Shown: positions 46,413 through 57,300, counted from the stretch's first letter. The stretch is 60,000 nucleotides of DNA from Polytrichum commune (GCA_950295325.1 OX485807.1:16707001-16767000); one strand, 5' to 3'. Program-made: numbers and translations. The notes: generated from the letters alone by a model not told the origin.

Positions 46413-46789
46413 TGCTTTCTGTAAACCAATGAGCTGTAAGCAGCTACTCCGGTAGACTTTCTTAATTCGAGTTGGGCTCCACAAGTGTTAATACCCAAGA
46501 TAGAGGAGTCTATTGAAACCCTTAGGCCACCTTAGGTTTTGTGGGGGGGGGGGATTCATGTTCCCGAAGGTTTGTTGGTGATTCATACTAAAGTAAAATC
46601 ATATAAGGTATGTGGGTCGTAACATTACTCAATGGCATGTGCCTTCATAATATAACAATGAGATGTTGGCAGTTCAATCTGAATTTGAGTTTCACGGACA
46701 AATTTTCAACCATCTTATTGTTATATTTCGAATACCCATGGAATGAGAGCTTAATGTTGGAGTGATGTTATGGTGATTTGTGGTTCCTT

Positions 46790-47112
46790 TTCATGTTTTC
46801 CAACTTTTACCGATTAGATTTACATACCAAAACTCATGTTGCATTAGCAAATCTACGACGAAACGTCTACATATATTGGATTGAAAATTGGACCTCCCTT
46901 GATTTAGTTATGGTTATTGGAAGTGCATGTTTGTTGATTTCTTAATTGGATATATAAGTTAGATTAGTTATTAATATTTGAAGACGTGGTCTAATGTTTT
47001 TTAAAGCATAAGTCTTTATGATGCTTGCTCTTTGATCCTCAGGGAATCATATACCAATCCAATCTTAGGGTCCAATTAAGAAAAGTAGCCATTTAAGATC
47101 CATCTACCTTAG
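46790..47112 (-). repeat. family M/L dispersed repeat, inverted copy
   Basis: Read in reverse: 'aaatcaacaaacatgcactt', 'gggaggtccaattttcaatc' and 'ttgctaatgcaacatg' match family M. The plus-strand end 'ccatttaagatccatctacc' is the family L terminus, which suggests that the L and M repeats are related or recombined. Confidence 0.65.
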
Positions 47113-47429
47113 ACTGATTCGTGATCTTTGGTCCCAAGATTTAGGTGTTGATTTGGTTAAACTAATCAACGTTGGGTTGTATATAGAAATCAATGTTTTG
47201 CCTATGTGTTGTGAAAATGTGTATGTAAGTTTGTGGTTAATTCATTTCACTTGTCTGAGGCGAAGGAGTTTAGCAAAAGCCTGACATGTTTAAATTTGTG
47301 GTCAGTTCATTTCAAGTGGGTCTCCCTAAACTAAATCAGGACTTATGATGATGGGATCAAACAAGTCGAGAACAAACACATGGGATTGTAGTATAATTGA
47401 TTTCATTTGTATCTCGTTAGGTGATAGTG

Positions 47430-47490
47430 GCAGGCAATGTCTAGTTCGAAGAGGTGGCGTCTAGCCTTGGCTTTTGTTTTGGGGCCAAGT
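47430..47490 (+). repeat. family E terminal fragment
   Basis: 'agttcgaagaggtggcgtct' followed by 'agccttggc' matches a family E right end. Confidence 0.55.
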
Positions 47491-47518
47491 TAAGCTTTTA
47501 AAAAGCATACATGCTTTA

Positions 47519-47912
47519 GAGCATCCTCAGTCGGTCTAGGTAAAGCTCACTGCAAACCAAAACCTATCTTCTGACTGACCTAAAATTAGAAACTGAAATT
47601 ACCATCATTAGAAGCACACCTAAATAAACGTGAGATATTTCTCAAGAAAAAAGAATTGTAAAAATTTGACGTAGGTGAAATCCCTCATTGAAAACACCAC
47701 ATTTTCAAAATTTAGAGGGAGTGCACCAAATCTTGCTTAAAAATGGAAAGATCCTCCCACACTCCCTCCAAATTTTTGACATTTAGAGGGAGTGTGGGAG
47801 GATCTGTCCATTTTAAGCAAGATTTGGTGCACTCCCTCTAAATTTTGAGCAATTTTAAGCAAGATAGGTCTTGGTTTGCAGTGAGCTTTACCTAGACCGA
47901 CTGAGGATGCTC
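47519..47912. mobile_element. hairpin MITE with GAGCATCC ends, family F
   Basis: The left end GAGCATCCTCAGTCGGTCTA and the right end TAGACCGACTGAGGATGCTC are perfect inverted repeats that continue through 'GGTAAAGCTCACTGCAAACC' on the left. An inner pair of arms (about 47712-47768 and 47785-47841) is also nearly perfect, for example 'gagggagtgcaccaaatctt' with 'aagatttggtgcactccctc'. Flanking triplets TTA (47516-47518) and CTA (47913-47915) would fit a 3 bp duplication with one change, as in PIF/Harbinger-type MITEs. Non-coding, 394 bp. Confidence 0.9.
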
Positions 47913-47984
47913 CTAGTATAGTTGAGTGCATTTGCAATGCCACCCATGGGCAATACTGACATGCCCAAATCAAAGAGTTATGAA

Positions 47985-48045
47985 TCTAGCCCATGGCCAA
48001 GGCTAGACACCACCTCGTTGAGTCGGGCCCCGTCAATATTGTTCA
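47985..48045 (-). repeat. family E terminal fragment
   Basis: 'atggccaaggctagacacca' followed by 'cctcgttgagtcgggcccc' matches a family E left end. It starts 73 bp after the hairpin MITE. Confidence 0.6.
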
Positions 48046-48127
48046 AGGTGAAAATGCAAAACACACTCAATTGTATCATGGTGTATTTATATATAAGAAT
48101 AAGCTTAGTTTGGTCCCATAATTAAGG

Positions 48128-48412
48128 ACACGTTTGGACACCCCACCTCTTTGAACTAGACCGACTCACCACTTATCACCTAAAATAAAAGGAACATAGT
48201 ATAAACACGATACCCGTACATTCATGGTTAAATTATGTAAAGTAGGTCCTACCAAACTACATAACTCAAAGTGTGTGATGCTAATCCTAGTGTCAAATAA
48301 GAAAAATGTGTGTGTCTTATAGTACAAAAGTGGATTGCAATTTTCAACTTTGATAAAAAGTAGTGGGGGCCCAACTCAAAGAGGTGGCGCGTGTAGCTTA
48401 ACTCGGGGTTGG
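48128..48412. repeat. family E TIR element, short copy
   Basis: 'GGACACCCCACCTCTTTGAA' on the left pairs with 'CAACTCAAAGAGGTGGCG' on the right. The interior is AT-rich and non-coding. Confidence 0.65.
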
Positions 48413-48740
48413 TGGTGTCTGTGTAATCTCTCTCATTCATCATGGATGAAGGGGCTCTAATAAAAGCAAGTCCCCAACAGGGTCGAATCCTCCGAATGGG
48501 AACGTTGTAGACTAATTCGAGGTCTCCGATGCCATTCCCGGAGTCAAATGATCTAAAAACGGTTGTTTTGAGGCTTCAAAACATACAGTTTTGCTGCGTT
48601 TTCACCTTGCCGCTACCGGATGAGTTTACGTAGACACCACAAACCCCTAGCCGTGTGGTAAGTTAGCCCTTGGCCTAGCCTAGGCAGGCAGGGGGGCAGT
48701 TTTGTCTCCGCAATTTAGCACACCTACTTCAGTGTAGGCT
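48413..48740. other. boundary between desert and gene region
   Basis: CpG becomes frequent from here on. 'GGGTCGAATCC' at about 48481-48491 is a good match to a pol III B box, but no paired A box or tRNA fold was found. The phrase 'gcgttttcacc', then 'ggatgagtttacgtagacac', recurs in diverged form near 38950. Confidence 0.4.
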
Positions 48741-50240
48741 AGGGTAGGCTAGGATGCTAAAGAAAACCGCCGGTTTGGGGAGTGATCTTCCCTCTTTTTC
48801 TCCCTTTTTTGCTGTTTTTAGGCCACCACCTCATCAATATGATCACAGCCTCCCATTGCCTTTTGCCCCCTCCAACTCACTTCATTGCCCTCGGATGTTG
48901 TTGGCGACGAACTTTGAAGCAGCTGCCGCGCCGCTCATCACTCTAATTTCCCATCAAACGCTTTGTTGTTGTTGTTGTTGTTGATGTTGTTTTTGTCTTG
49001 TTGCCCGGATTGGCCTTGGCCTCATCCTTCTTCACAAGTTCAGGGGACCTCCCTCGGATCCACTACTGTCGCCAGCTCAAGATCACGCCTTCTTCTTGGG
49101 CTTTCCACTCTGAAACAATTGACGGATGTGCGTCACATTCGCAGCTTTTGGGGTCTCTTGTTAGGGTGATGTGATCTTGGAGTCAAGGGCATCGGATTCT
49201 AGTATGCAGAGCTGATGTTGTGAGGGATGTGGAGATCATACCTTTTGGTGTTGTACCAAAGGTAGGAGGAGTTCTGTGAAGTTTACGGCGTGTGTTCGGC
49301 CAAGTTTGCTTTGGTTTTGGGGGTTGTAGATAAGGGCAAGGCCACCGTTTTTTGGATCAGGTGGAAAGTCTGGGAGTCTGTGCGAAACTCTTAGTGCTCT
49401 TGGGGCTTCGAGCACTATCTGTCTCTGTATGTTTGTGGTTGACTTTGAAGTCTCTGAAAGTGGGAGGAATTGAGGTGGTGGTGGTGGAAGCCAAGTCAGG
49501 GAAGCTTGCTCGCACGAAAATAAGGTTGATAGTGGAGGTGGTGTTGTAGTGGCGGAGAGGAGAGGAGAGGATAGGAAACAAAGAATCGAGGGAACTTGGG
49601 GACCTAGAAATGCAGGCTGGAAGCGGGGAGAATGGGAGGAGGGGTCTGGATTGTGCTCTGGCTGGTCCTCTTTAAGTGCAATTTGTCGGCTCTTGGGTGG
49701 TGGGAGGAGTTTTGTAGTTGCAATCAGCTTGGCTAAGTTACGAGAGATCCGGACAGAGAGGTGTTGGAGGAGGTTTGGGTGGAGTGGAGTTGAGTTGAGT
49801 GGTCGTGGAAAGATCCACCTAACCTGTTCTATCCTAGAGTCTGTCGCCGTCTTGAAGGAAGGAGCATGACAATTCGTCCTGGACATGCCACCAAGAAGTC
49901 GCAGGGCGCCGCAACAAAATCAAGTACCAAAGGTAGACTGAGAACTGCGTGCAGATAGAGACAGAGACAGACAGACACACACACAGAGAGAAAGTGAGAT
50001 CCTGTAGAACATCTTGACGTTGACTGTTTACATTCTCAATCTGGTGTGTGAGGCGAGGGGAGGCTAGGCTTCCAATTTTTTTGTCATCTCAGAATCCATC
50101 GTTTGTAGAAGATCCAGGAAGTTAGCAATCTGCAGATCTGGAGCTCCAAGTTTTTGTGAATTGGAGGAGTTGGAAATTGGGTTCAGCGAGGTTGCGTGGC
50201 CACTGACTGGTGTGTGTTTGTAGGTCTGGATGTGGTGAAG
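48741..50240 (+). promoter_or_regulatory. promoter and long 5' leader of the Gln/Pro-rich gene
   Basis: This is GC- and CpG-richer than the desert and has no recognisable protein. Typical plant leader features are present: a CA/GA simple stretch at 49963-49996, CT- and TG-rich runs, and short upstream ORFs (for example 48754-48984 and 49549-49869). A good splice acceptor 'tgtgtgtttgtag' before 'gtctgg' at about 50211-50224 suggests a 5'UTR intron ending just upstream of the ATG at 50241. The donor is not fixed. The exact transcription start is unknown. A separate small gene in this stretch cannot be excluded. Confidence 0.5.
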
Positions 50241-52858
50241 ATGAATGAGTTCGAGAGCCGCCATTACCCCAACAAGAACAGATCTTACAGTCCGTTCAGC
50301 CCTATGGGCAGCCCCACGACGCCCTTGAACTTTGAACAGCTCTTCCTGCAAGCACAACTCCCCATGGGCAGCAGTGGTGAATTGCCCACCCACCACGACC
50401 ACCAACACCACCACCACCACCAACAACAGCAACAGCAACAGCAGCAGGGCATGGTACAAGTGCAACTGATGCACAGCATCCGAGACTCAGGTAGTTAGTC
50501 GGTCGGTCGGTCAGTCAGTCAGTCAGTCACAGTCTTCTTGTCCACCAACACTACTTCCTCTCACCTTCCACCAAGCCAGCAAGCAGTGCTGCTAGCTAGT
50601 GATTTCCCTTTGGGTTGTGATGCATGATACATGTTTCTCATTTTCTGAGCAATCGCTCTGCGTGGGAGGCGGCAGCAGGAGTAGTCGCTCACATTTCAGA
50701 CGACTTTCTTTATAAGGCTCACAAATTACGATTGCATAGCGAATAGATTCCTGCAGTCCACAAAACATCGTTGGTAGAACCCTCTGGAGTAGGAAAATGA
50801 ACCTACCATACATTTCTCGTGCTCTCGGAGATGGAAGAGATGCCCGGGTTAAGTTTCTTGATCGGGCCAACTTGCGATGGATGGATGGATCTTAAGTGCC
50901 ACTGTAGGTCGGGAGGGTTGGTTAGGATGGATCTCCAAGCAGAATGTTGACCCTACGGCGAGAATTATTGCTCGCCCACTCACTCACTGGATCGGAAAGG
51001 GGAAGTTGAATGTAATGCTCATCTGTGAATTTCTTGGAATGACGTTGCAGGTCTGGCCACGAAGGCGCAGCAAGCACAGAATTTGTTGATGTTAGAGCAC
51101 CTCCGCCAAGCCTATAACCGAGGGGGTGAGCAAGAGGAGGCAGAGTGGAATGCACGGGCCCTAGCCGCTGCCGCTCAACACCACCAACAAGAGAAACATC
51201 AACAACAGCAACAACCACAACCACAACCACTTCCAAACGACATCAGCACCCCTCTCCACAACGAGCCCTCGAGCATAGCCCTTCTGCAACAAAGGTTCAC
51301 GCAGCTGGAGCGGCATAAAGCCGAGCTGCAGAAATCGGGGCAAGTCATGGACGTCCAGCTTTACCCTTCGCAGTGGCCCCCTTCTTCTTCTGCACAGCCC
51401 ACCACAACGCAATCTTGCAGCCCCTTGCAGCAATCTTGCGGTTCTTTGCAGCAACTTCCCGAGTCTCGCCACTACACCTCCAACAATGCTGGTTGCTTCT
51501 ATCCTTTGCCATTACAACAGCAACAGCCACAGCAAATGTTTGCTTCCGGCTTACCGGATCACGGAGCTCACGAGATGTTTTTCCCTGCAAAGAAAGAATC
51601 TCCCAGTTGGAAACCTACGCAATTAAACTCTAACCCTCCTCCTCCTCCTCCTACTACTACTCCTACTCCTACTCCTCCGACCATCACCCGGTCATCTGCT
51701 CCTACTCCTCCCCCACAGACCAACTGGGCACCCAATCCTGATATGCAGGGTGTTCATGCTTACATGTATTTCCCCCAACAGCAGCAAATACAACAACAGC
51801 AAATACAGCACCGCCAATCGAAGGGGGGAGAATTTCGAAACACTTTCATTGGGGGCGGTGGTTTAGAATTTGGCGGTGGAGCTAAGCACCAGCACCAATT
51901 TAGTAGCAGTAATTTAGGTCCGAGTGCGCAGGTGTCTCCGGATATGCGTATGTTGAGCTCGGTGGTTGTGTCCTCCCGGTGTGACAAGACGGGTGGACAT
52001 TCCGTGGAGATCAAGAGCGGACCGGAGCAATACTGCAGTAGTGATGAGTCGGAGATGAGCCTGGACAATTTCTCGGGGCGTTTGTCAACTCAAATGCAAG
52101 GATCTCCGGTTGCGTCCAATGCTGCTGCAACTCAGGTACTTATTCGACACATTTCGAACTGGAATTTCTGTTACTTTCTACACATTTTGCAGTTAACTTG
52201 CTTCGGCTCCTTGCTGGAGGGGATAACGTGCACTGATTACAATCATCAGAACTACATCAAACTCTTCATCAGCTCATCAACTATGATGGTACAAGGCAGT
52301 GGAGGGTGATTGTTCGGAGGGTAGGAGGAATTCGCTCTTAGACCAACTTTCCACTAGGATCCACCTCCATGGTTTGTCTCCCCTGGATTGCTTGCATCAC
52401 CAACAGAAAGCACGATAATTAAGGTCAAAGTCATTCTGCAACTACAACTATAACTTGTGTTACAGTTGTGGTTGAGGGTGGATCCAGACCACGACCACAA
52501 CCACAACTATAACCACTCGAATAGTTGTGTGTAAATGACCTTTGAATTTGGTGATTATCCTCTAACGCAGTCTCAATGCCATTTGATACCTTGTTTACAG
52601 TAGACCTAATGAGGGTAGACCTAATTACGATGTTGGTCGATGCAGCAGATCGCATTCAACAATTTTCAGTTGCTGCCACAAAGCAACAAATCGGCTTTCA
52701 GCACGTTCACACGGCCAGGACAGTACATCTCAAGCTCTGGGAGCCAGGAGTGCGGTGTCACTACTCGGAGCCTGCTTTTCAACGACACATACAGTAGCAA
52801 GCGCACACAAGAACCACTGGAGATGCACGACGACATCGACACCACTCTTCATCTCTGA
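50241..52858 (+). CDS. Gln/Pro-rich protein of unknown family, three coding exons
   Basis: Exons 50241-50490, 51051-52135 and 52646-52858 have matching phases (1, then 0) and GT-AG introns, giving 515 residues and a TGA stop. The N-terminus (1-45) is Pro/Ser-rich with NFEQLFLQAQLP, then an H/Q tract (about 53-69). Exon 2 opens with a predicted helix LATKAQQAQNLLMLEHLRQA (85-104), then Q/P tracts and a leucine heptad stretch IALLQQRFTQLERHKAEL (159-176). The middle is Pro/Thr- and Gly-rich. An acidic Ser patch SSDESEMSLDNFSG precedes the end of exon 2. No signal peptide, membrane helix, zinc finger or homeodomain is visible. Poly-Q/P with short helices suggests a nuclear or RNA-associated regulator, but that is inference. 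I do not recognise the family. The start is the first in-frame ATG after the likely 5'UTR acceptor. The third exon could begin at 52649 instead of 52646. Confidence 0.75.
50491..51050 (+). other. intron 1 of the Gln/Pro-rich gene
   Basis: Donor CAG/GTAGTT and acceptor TTGCAG/GTCTGG, phase 1. A tetranucleotide array of GGTC then AGTC units (about 50499-50528) begins nine bases after the donor. Confidence 0.75.
52136..52645 (+). other. intron 2 of the Gln/Pro-rich gene, with foldback
   Basis: Donor CAG/GTACTT and acceptor GATGCAG/CAG, phase 0. The reading frame stays open for 57 codons past the donor, so intron retention would give an alternative C-terminus ending near 52309. A foldback lies at 52417-52550. 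Confidence 0.65.
52417..52550. repeat. intronic foldback element
   Basis: 'aattaaggtcaaagtcatt' on the left pairs imperfectly with 'aatgacctttgaatt' on the right, and 'acagttgtggttgagg' pairs with 'ccacaaccacaact'-type sequence inside. Length 134 bp. It resembles a short MITE within intron 2. Confidence 0.6.
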
Positions 52859-53560
52859 CCTGGGACCTCCAATGCAACCACGAAATTTTTTCTAGTTATT
52901 TAGCTCAATCGAGATCGACGACAAATGCTGAAGTCTGGAATCTCTTCTCAAGCTCATACTTCGAATTCGGACGAATGAAGGGTTAGGGCGCCAGTGAAGG
53001 TACAAGGAGAGGTTTGTTCATGTGTACTGGAGGCGCTTCTTCACTTTGCCATGTCTTTGTGTATTCCCTTCCTAGGCATACAATTTCCAACCTGGACATA
53101 GGTGCAGAACCGCAACCCCACTCAACAGTTCTGGAGTGCACCCAGAATGGATTTTTTTCTTCTCTTTTTTCCCTTTTGTTTTTTTTCCTGTTCCCATCTG
53201 CTTATGATCGAAGAGAGCGCTTGTGTACATAGCGTATATGCTTTTAGTGAAACCCAGTTTTACCTACATATTCCTTCCTCCACACCAGCTAGTTGGGCGG
53301 ATTCGTTTGTGCTTAGTACCTCATTCACACAATTGTATCAATTTGTGGATGACAAGTTTCAGAGGTGAAGAATGGAGGATTCTTGGTCGGGCGAAATTAC
53401 CCTTCCGTATAAGAATGTGCATACTGGTGTCTGCTACCCTTGGTTTTTGGCAGTCATTGTTTAAACCAGAATGTGAATGATGTAAGGTTTACTTATTGAT
53501 GTAATGAATTCTAACAATGAGACTCCTTCAATTCAGTGGGATGGCACTATCCTTGTTTTT
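52859..53560 (+). other. 3' untranslated region of the Gln/Pro-rich gene
   Basis: Follows the TGA at 52856-52858. It has a T-rich run at 53153-53190, and TGTAA/AATGAA-like elements near 53480-53520 may direct polyadenylation. ORFs of 72-88 codons here have no recognisable motif. Confidence 0.45.
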
Positions 53561-53667
53561 TATCCTGTTGTTAACGTGCATTGATGGCTGTCGACAACCA
53601 ATTGAATGTCCTGATTTGTAGTTGTGATCCGAGAACTCTGCAATTCTCCTCCGTTCAGAAACCATTA

Positions 53668-54016
53668 AGGTAGATGTGCCTAAATCGAACATAGCAATAA
53701 TCTGGATATGTATATTTGAGAGTTGTGGTTAACTGGCACCAAAAAGACACTGGTTCAAAAGATATTGGACTACATGCTCAAAACATGCTAATCATTCGAG
53801 GCCCAGTTGTCAACATGATTTGGGAAACCATATGACTTAATGAGCACGAGAATCTTCACTTTTATAATGAATAAGATATCGCATGAGCTCCAAAAATTAC
53901 GCAGGAAGTGGCTATGGATATGATTTGGAATCGGCAGTCATGTCACACTAATATGCTTCATGTTCGACGAGAAGAGGTTGCAGAGAGAAAAGTATCCATC
54001 TTAGGCACATCTACCT
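53668..54016 (+). repeat. family L TIR repeat, copy 3, between convergent genes
   Basis: The left end TTAAGGTAGATGTGCCTAA and the right end TTAGGCACATCTACCTTAA are inverted repeats. The interior 'gactacatgctcaaaacatg', 'gcatgagctccaaaaa' and 'aggaagtggctatgg' matches copies at 1424 and 25815. This is the best preserved copy at its ends. Confidence 0.8.
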
Positions 54017-54350
54017 TAAGATCTGATCTTGGGTGAGGTTATCTCGCAAGTTACATCATCACTGACAAATGCAGCACTTCTTTGATTTGCTTGTCTTATC
54101 CATGTTGTTTACTGATCAGCACTTGGCATTTGAAGTTGTCGATAGATTTCCTATGAGCAGGTCATGCACTGTGTGGAAAGGTCTGGAGGTATTTGAATGC
54201 AAGATCATGCAGCTTGACCCACATTGGCTTAGCTCTTCAAAGCTGATAACCGAAATATGTCAAATGTAATAAATCGCTTTGTACTGCTGTTCATAATTTT
54301 TTGCACAATGCCGTTGTAATTCTACATACATGCAGGAAGTTTCTTGCTTG
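54017..54350 (-). other. likely 3' region of the remorin gene
   Basis: No ORF of note apart from a short plus-strand frame. The stop codon of the minus-strand gene is at 54351-54353, so its 3'UTR should lie here. Confidence 0.45.
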
Positions 54351-57300
54351 CTATCCACACAAGTGACCAAAAAGTGGTGTTGGAATTTTTCCGGTCCGCC
54401 GAATTTGATCAGCCCGGCTTGCAGTCTTAGATGCCTGCTCACCTCGAAGGGCCTCTGCCTTTGCGCGGCGGTCTTCTGCATGCCGTCTGGTTGCTGCTAA
54501 CTTGTTCATGAGCTTTTCATTCGCGTGCGATCTCATTCGCTCCACCTTCACCTGAACAACAGCATCAACAGCAACATCCACGCCCATGATCATGAATCCC
54601 AAATCTAAACCCCTAGCCACCGTCACAGACTATCACATATATCACATTCTAATCTACGTCAGTGTAAATGTTTAGTTGCCACGCTCTCTTCCCTAAGTTT
54701 TACTCATATCCAACTATGCCTTCATACTTTTTAAGTGTTGATGATTACCATGCCCAAAAACATATAGGCAGTTAGATTAGAGAAGTGTAGAGTGTAGTGG
54801 TCTTAATTAGAAAAGTACATTCATTCATAGTACATACTGTTTTTCATCATCCCCAACTATTAAATAAACTTTTTACCACTCACACGTGGAGGAGGTACAA
54901 TCGTTGGGCTGCTGGTGGAATTAGACCAGCTGGAAGGGGAGGGGACAACTTTTTGGCGTCTCAAGGTTTGAGAGCCCGATTTAATGGAGGGGAGAAGAGT
55001 GGTGGTAATAATGATGAGGAGAGTGTTGTGTGGCAGGGTCGTTGATGATTACTAGGTCACAGGCAGTAGTAATAAAAAGCATCCTCACCGGGTGCGGTCA
55101 GTGTGTTCATCCGCACGGGGTGATATAAATTACCAATGGGGAGCAGATCTTGGCCTTCACTTCAAGATAGCATGTCTACCTAACTTACTCACTAAAGTGA
55201 CCATTCAAAAAAATTCCTGACAGTGTTGATGATCCCGAGGCGGGAGTACTCATGCTTCAATATTTGCTGCCTTTAATGAGCCGTTTAAAGCAGGCATTGA
55301 AGGGTGGCCACGGTCAACGAAGAACGTGTGCGGAGAGAATCAAGGCTCTTCAAAGCTCAGGGCGTGAACTTCATGGTCATGAGTAAAGGGCATCCTATAA
55401 GCTACTGTGGTGTCCCCAGAAACTTGGAAGTTGGGAGATGTGCATTGTGCACAGTGCGATTTGGACAAGTTCAACGCCGCTGAAGAGGAATTAGGAATCT
55501 TCCCACATTGCTCAAATTACTACTTTCATGACCCACTTTGCACAGTCACCAACGTGCACACTCCCCGGCCAACTTGGTCAAAGCTGAAATTCATTCTCTT
55601 CACAGGTTTTCAAAGGCAGTTGTGATGAGCATGTTGCAGAAAGGCATGGGTATTCGGGAGAAGAGCTTAACCTGTCTGAAGGACTTCGAAGAAGAGACGA
55701 AAGACGACATCATCAATTAGACATGGTGGAGTGAGATAGTTACCTCTATTCTGCGCATCTCTGCCTCAGCTTTGGCTTTCTCGTGATTCTCCCAGGCTTG
55801 AATTTTGGCCTCCTCGCGCTTGAATCTGAACAATTTCCCACCCAAATCACCCATCATCACCGTTCATGAGAACCAGCAGAGTGGAGTGTGACCTGATTTT
55901 CACAACTTATTGACAATCTTCGGAACGTTGGAAGATTGATAATGAGGAGAGAATTTTTGGTAGTTGCAATAATTATACCTGGCGGAGTACTTGGATTGTT
56001 CAGCCTCCTCCCACGCAGCGGCCCGGGTGGCAAGCAGATTCTTGCGCACTTCCTCCAGCTCCATGCTAGCCTTGAGAGATTGGGCGGCATCAGCTTCTTC
56101 CTCCTCTTTGGTGGCCCATGCCGCAATGTTGGCTTTTCCGAGCTGGGTGCCTAGGGCCAGAATCTCCTGGCGTGTCTTCACTTGCAGTTCTTTCCCAGAG
56201 AGTGGTACTTTGGTGCTTCGATGATCTGCACTGTTGTCGGTACTAACCCTGGCGGGCTTGGAGCCATTGCATTCCCCGGAGCTTGTTGGAGTGGGGTTTA
56301 AGGGGTTAGTGCCCCTACCCGGGGAAGAAGGCCTGGAGATCGCTGGGCTTCCGAGCGTGGGTGTGGTGGCCCGCAGCGGAGTTGCGGTTCGGGATGGCTC
56401 AACGCTGGCTATAGGAGTCATTTCGGTGCCCATGTCCACCATGCACACTGTCCGCATGTTCACCGAAACCGTGGGTTCGGTGTTGTACAGAGGTGTCTGA
56501 TCCTTAAGGTCGCTTTGATCGTTGACGTTTCGTGAAGGGCCATTATTCTCTGCACATCATCAGCACAATCAGCGACATGAATGAACAAATCATAACCATC
56601 ATCATCAGCAGCAGCAGCAGCATTATGTTGCAGATTGGAGTCCAGCCATGCCAAACTTCGTGATGCCAAACCCTAACCCTAATCTTCTTCGCCTTCCGAT
56701 CGATGGCCAACTAGAGCGATCGGTGACACGGCCCAGGGATGTCGACACTTAAGAGCCTAGGAGGGCTTGGTCCCCGTTTGGCAATGGGATTTTGATCTCG
56801 TTTACTTACAAAAGTGGACAAATCAGTCAATCGAAGCTTAGTTCATGATGTATTATGATGAAGAGTGTGGGGAGTTAGTAAGTGGGAATGTGACCGTGTA
56901 AGTTTTGATATTGTTCAAGGGTGTCTGGCAGGCTGTGTGATTTCACAATTAGAATTGAAATCTGCGCAGGCAGGAAGGAATTAGGGTAGTAGCCAAATGA
57001 TGACGACTAGACCAAATTGAACCCACCGATGGGCATTTCGGAACCCACCATACACATCTTCCAGGGGGTACCGATCCACGGCCGTGGTGGGCAGGGGCGG
57101 CAAGGGCACAGGCTTCCCCGCAGGCAGGAAAGCGAATCGCAACAGCCCCTTCTTCACATTCGACTCTACCTTCTTGGGACGAACATGTTGTTGGTTGCAT
57201 TTTTCCTCCGGTGACATCATCATCATCATTTCATCTCCATCCATACTATTTTCACCTGACGAGGATGCATCTGCGCAAGGATTCAAGGTTGCTGATGCTG

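Noticed and set aside
1-48400. CRISPR array, operon or bacterial defence system
   Set aside because: No regularly spaced short direct repeats with unique spacers and no bacterial-type gene clusters were seen. Repeats here are transposable-element families of a plant nuclear genome.
48474-48500. B-box-like GGGTCGAATCC as a possible tRNA gene
   Set aside because: No cloverleaf, acceptor stem or matching A box could be drawn around it.
49236-49886. Minus-strand ORF of 216 codons upstream of the Gln/Pro-rich gene
   Set aside because: It is Pro/Ser/Thr/Leu-rich because it is antisense to a GGTGG/GGAGG-rich leader. No domain, no supported splice sites, and it lies in the likely leader of the plus-strand gene. 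RNA reads could still rescue it.
50064-50474. Minus-strand ORF of 136 codons with a long Leu/Val run
   Set aside because: Antisense shadow of the His/Gln repeat of coding exon 1.
51161-51590. ORFs of 81-103 codons overlapping exon 2
   Set aside because: Shadows of the Gln/Pro-rich coding exon in other frames, with low-complexity composition that mirrors it.
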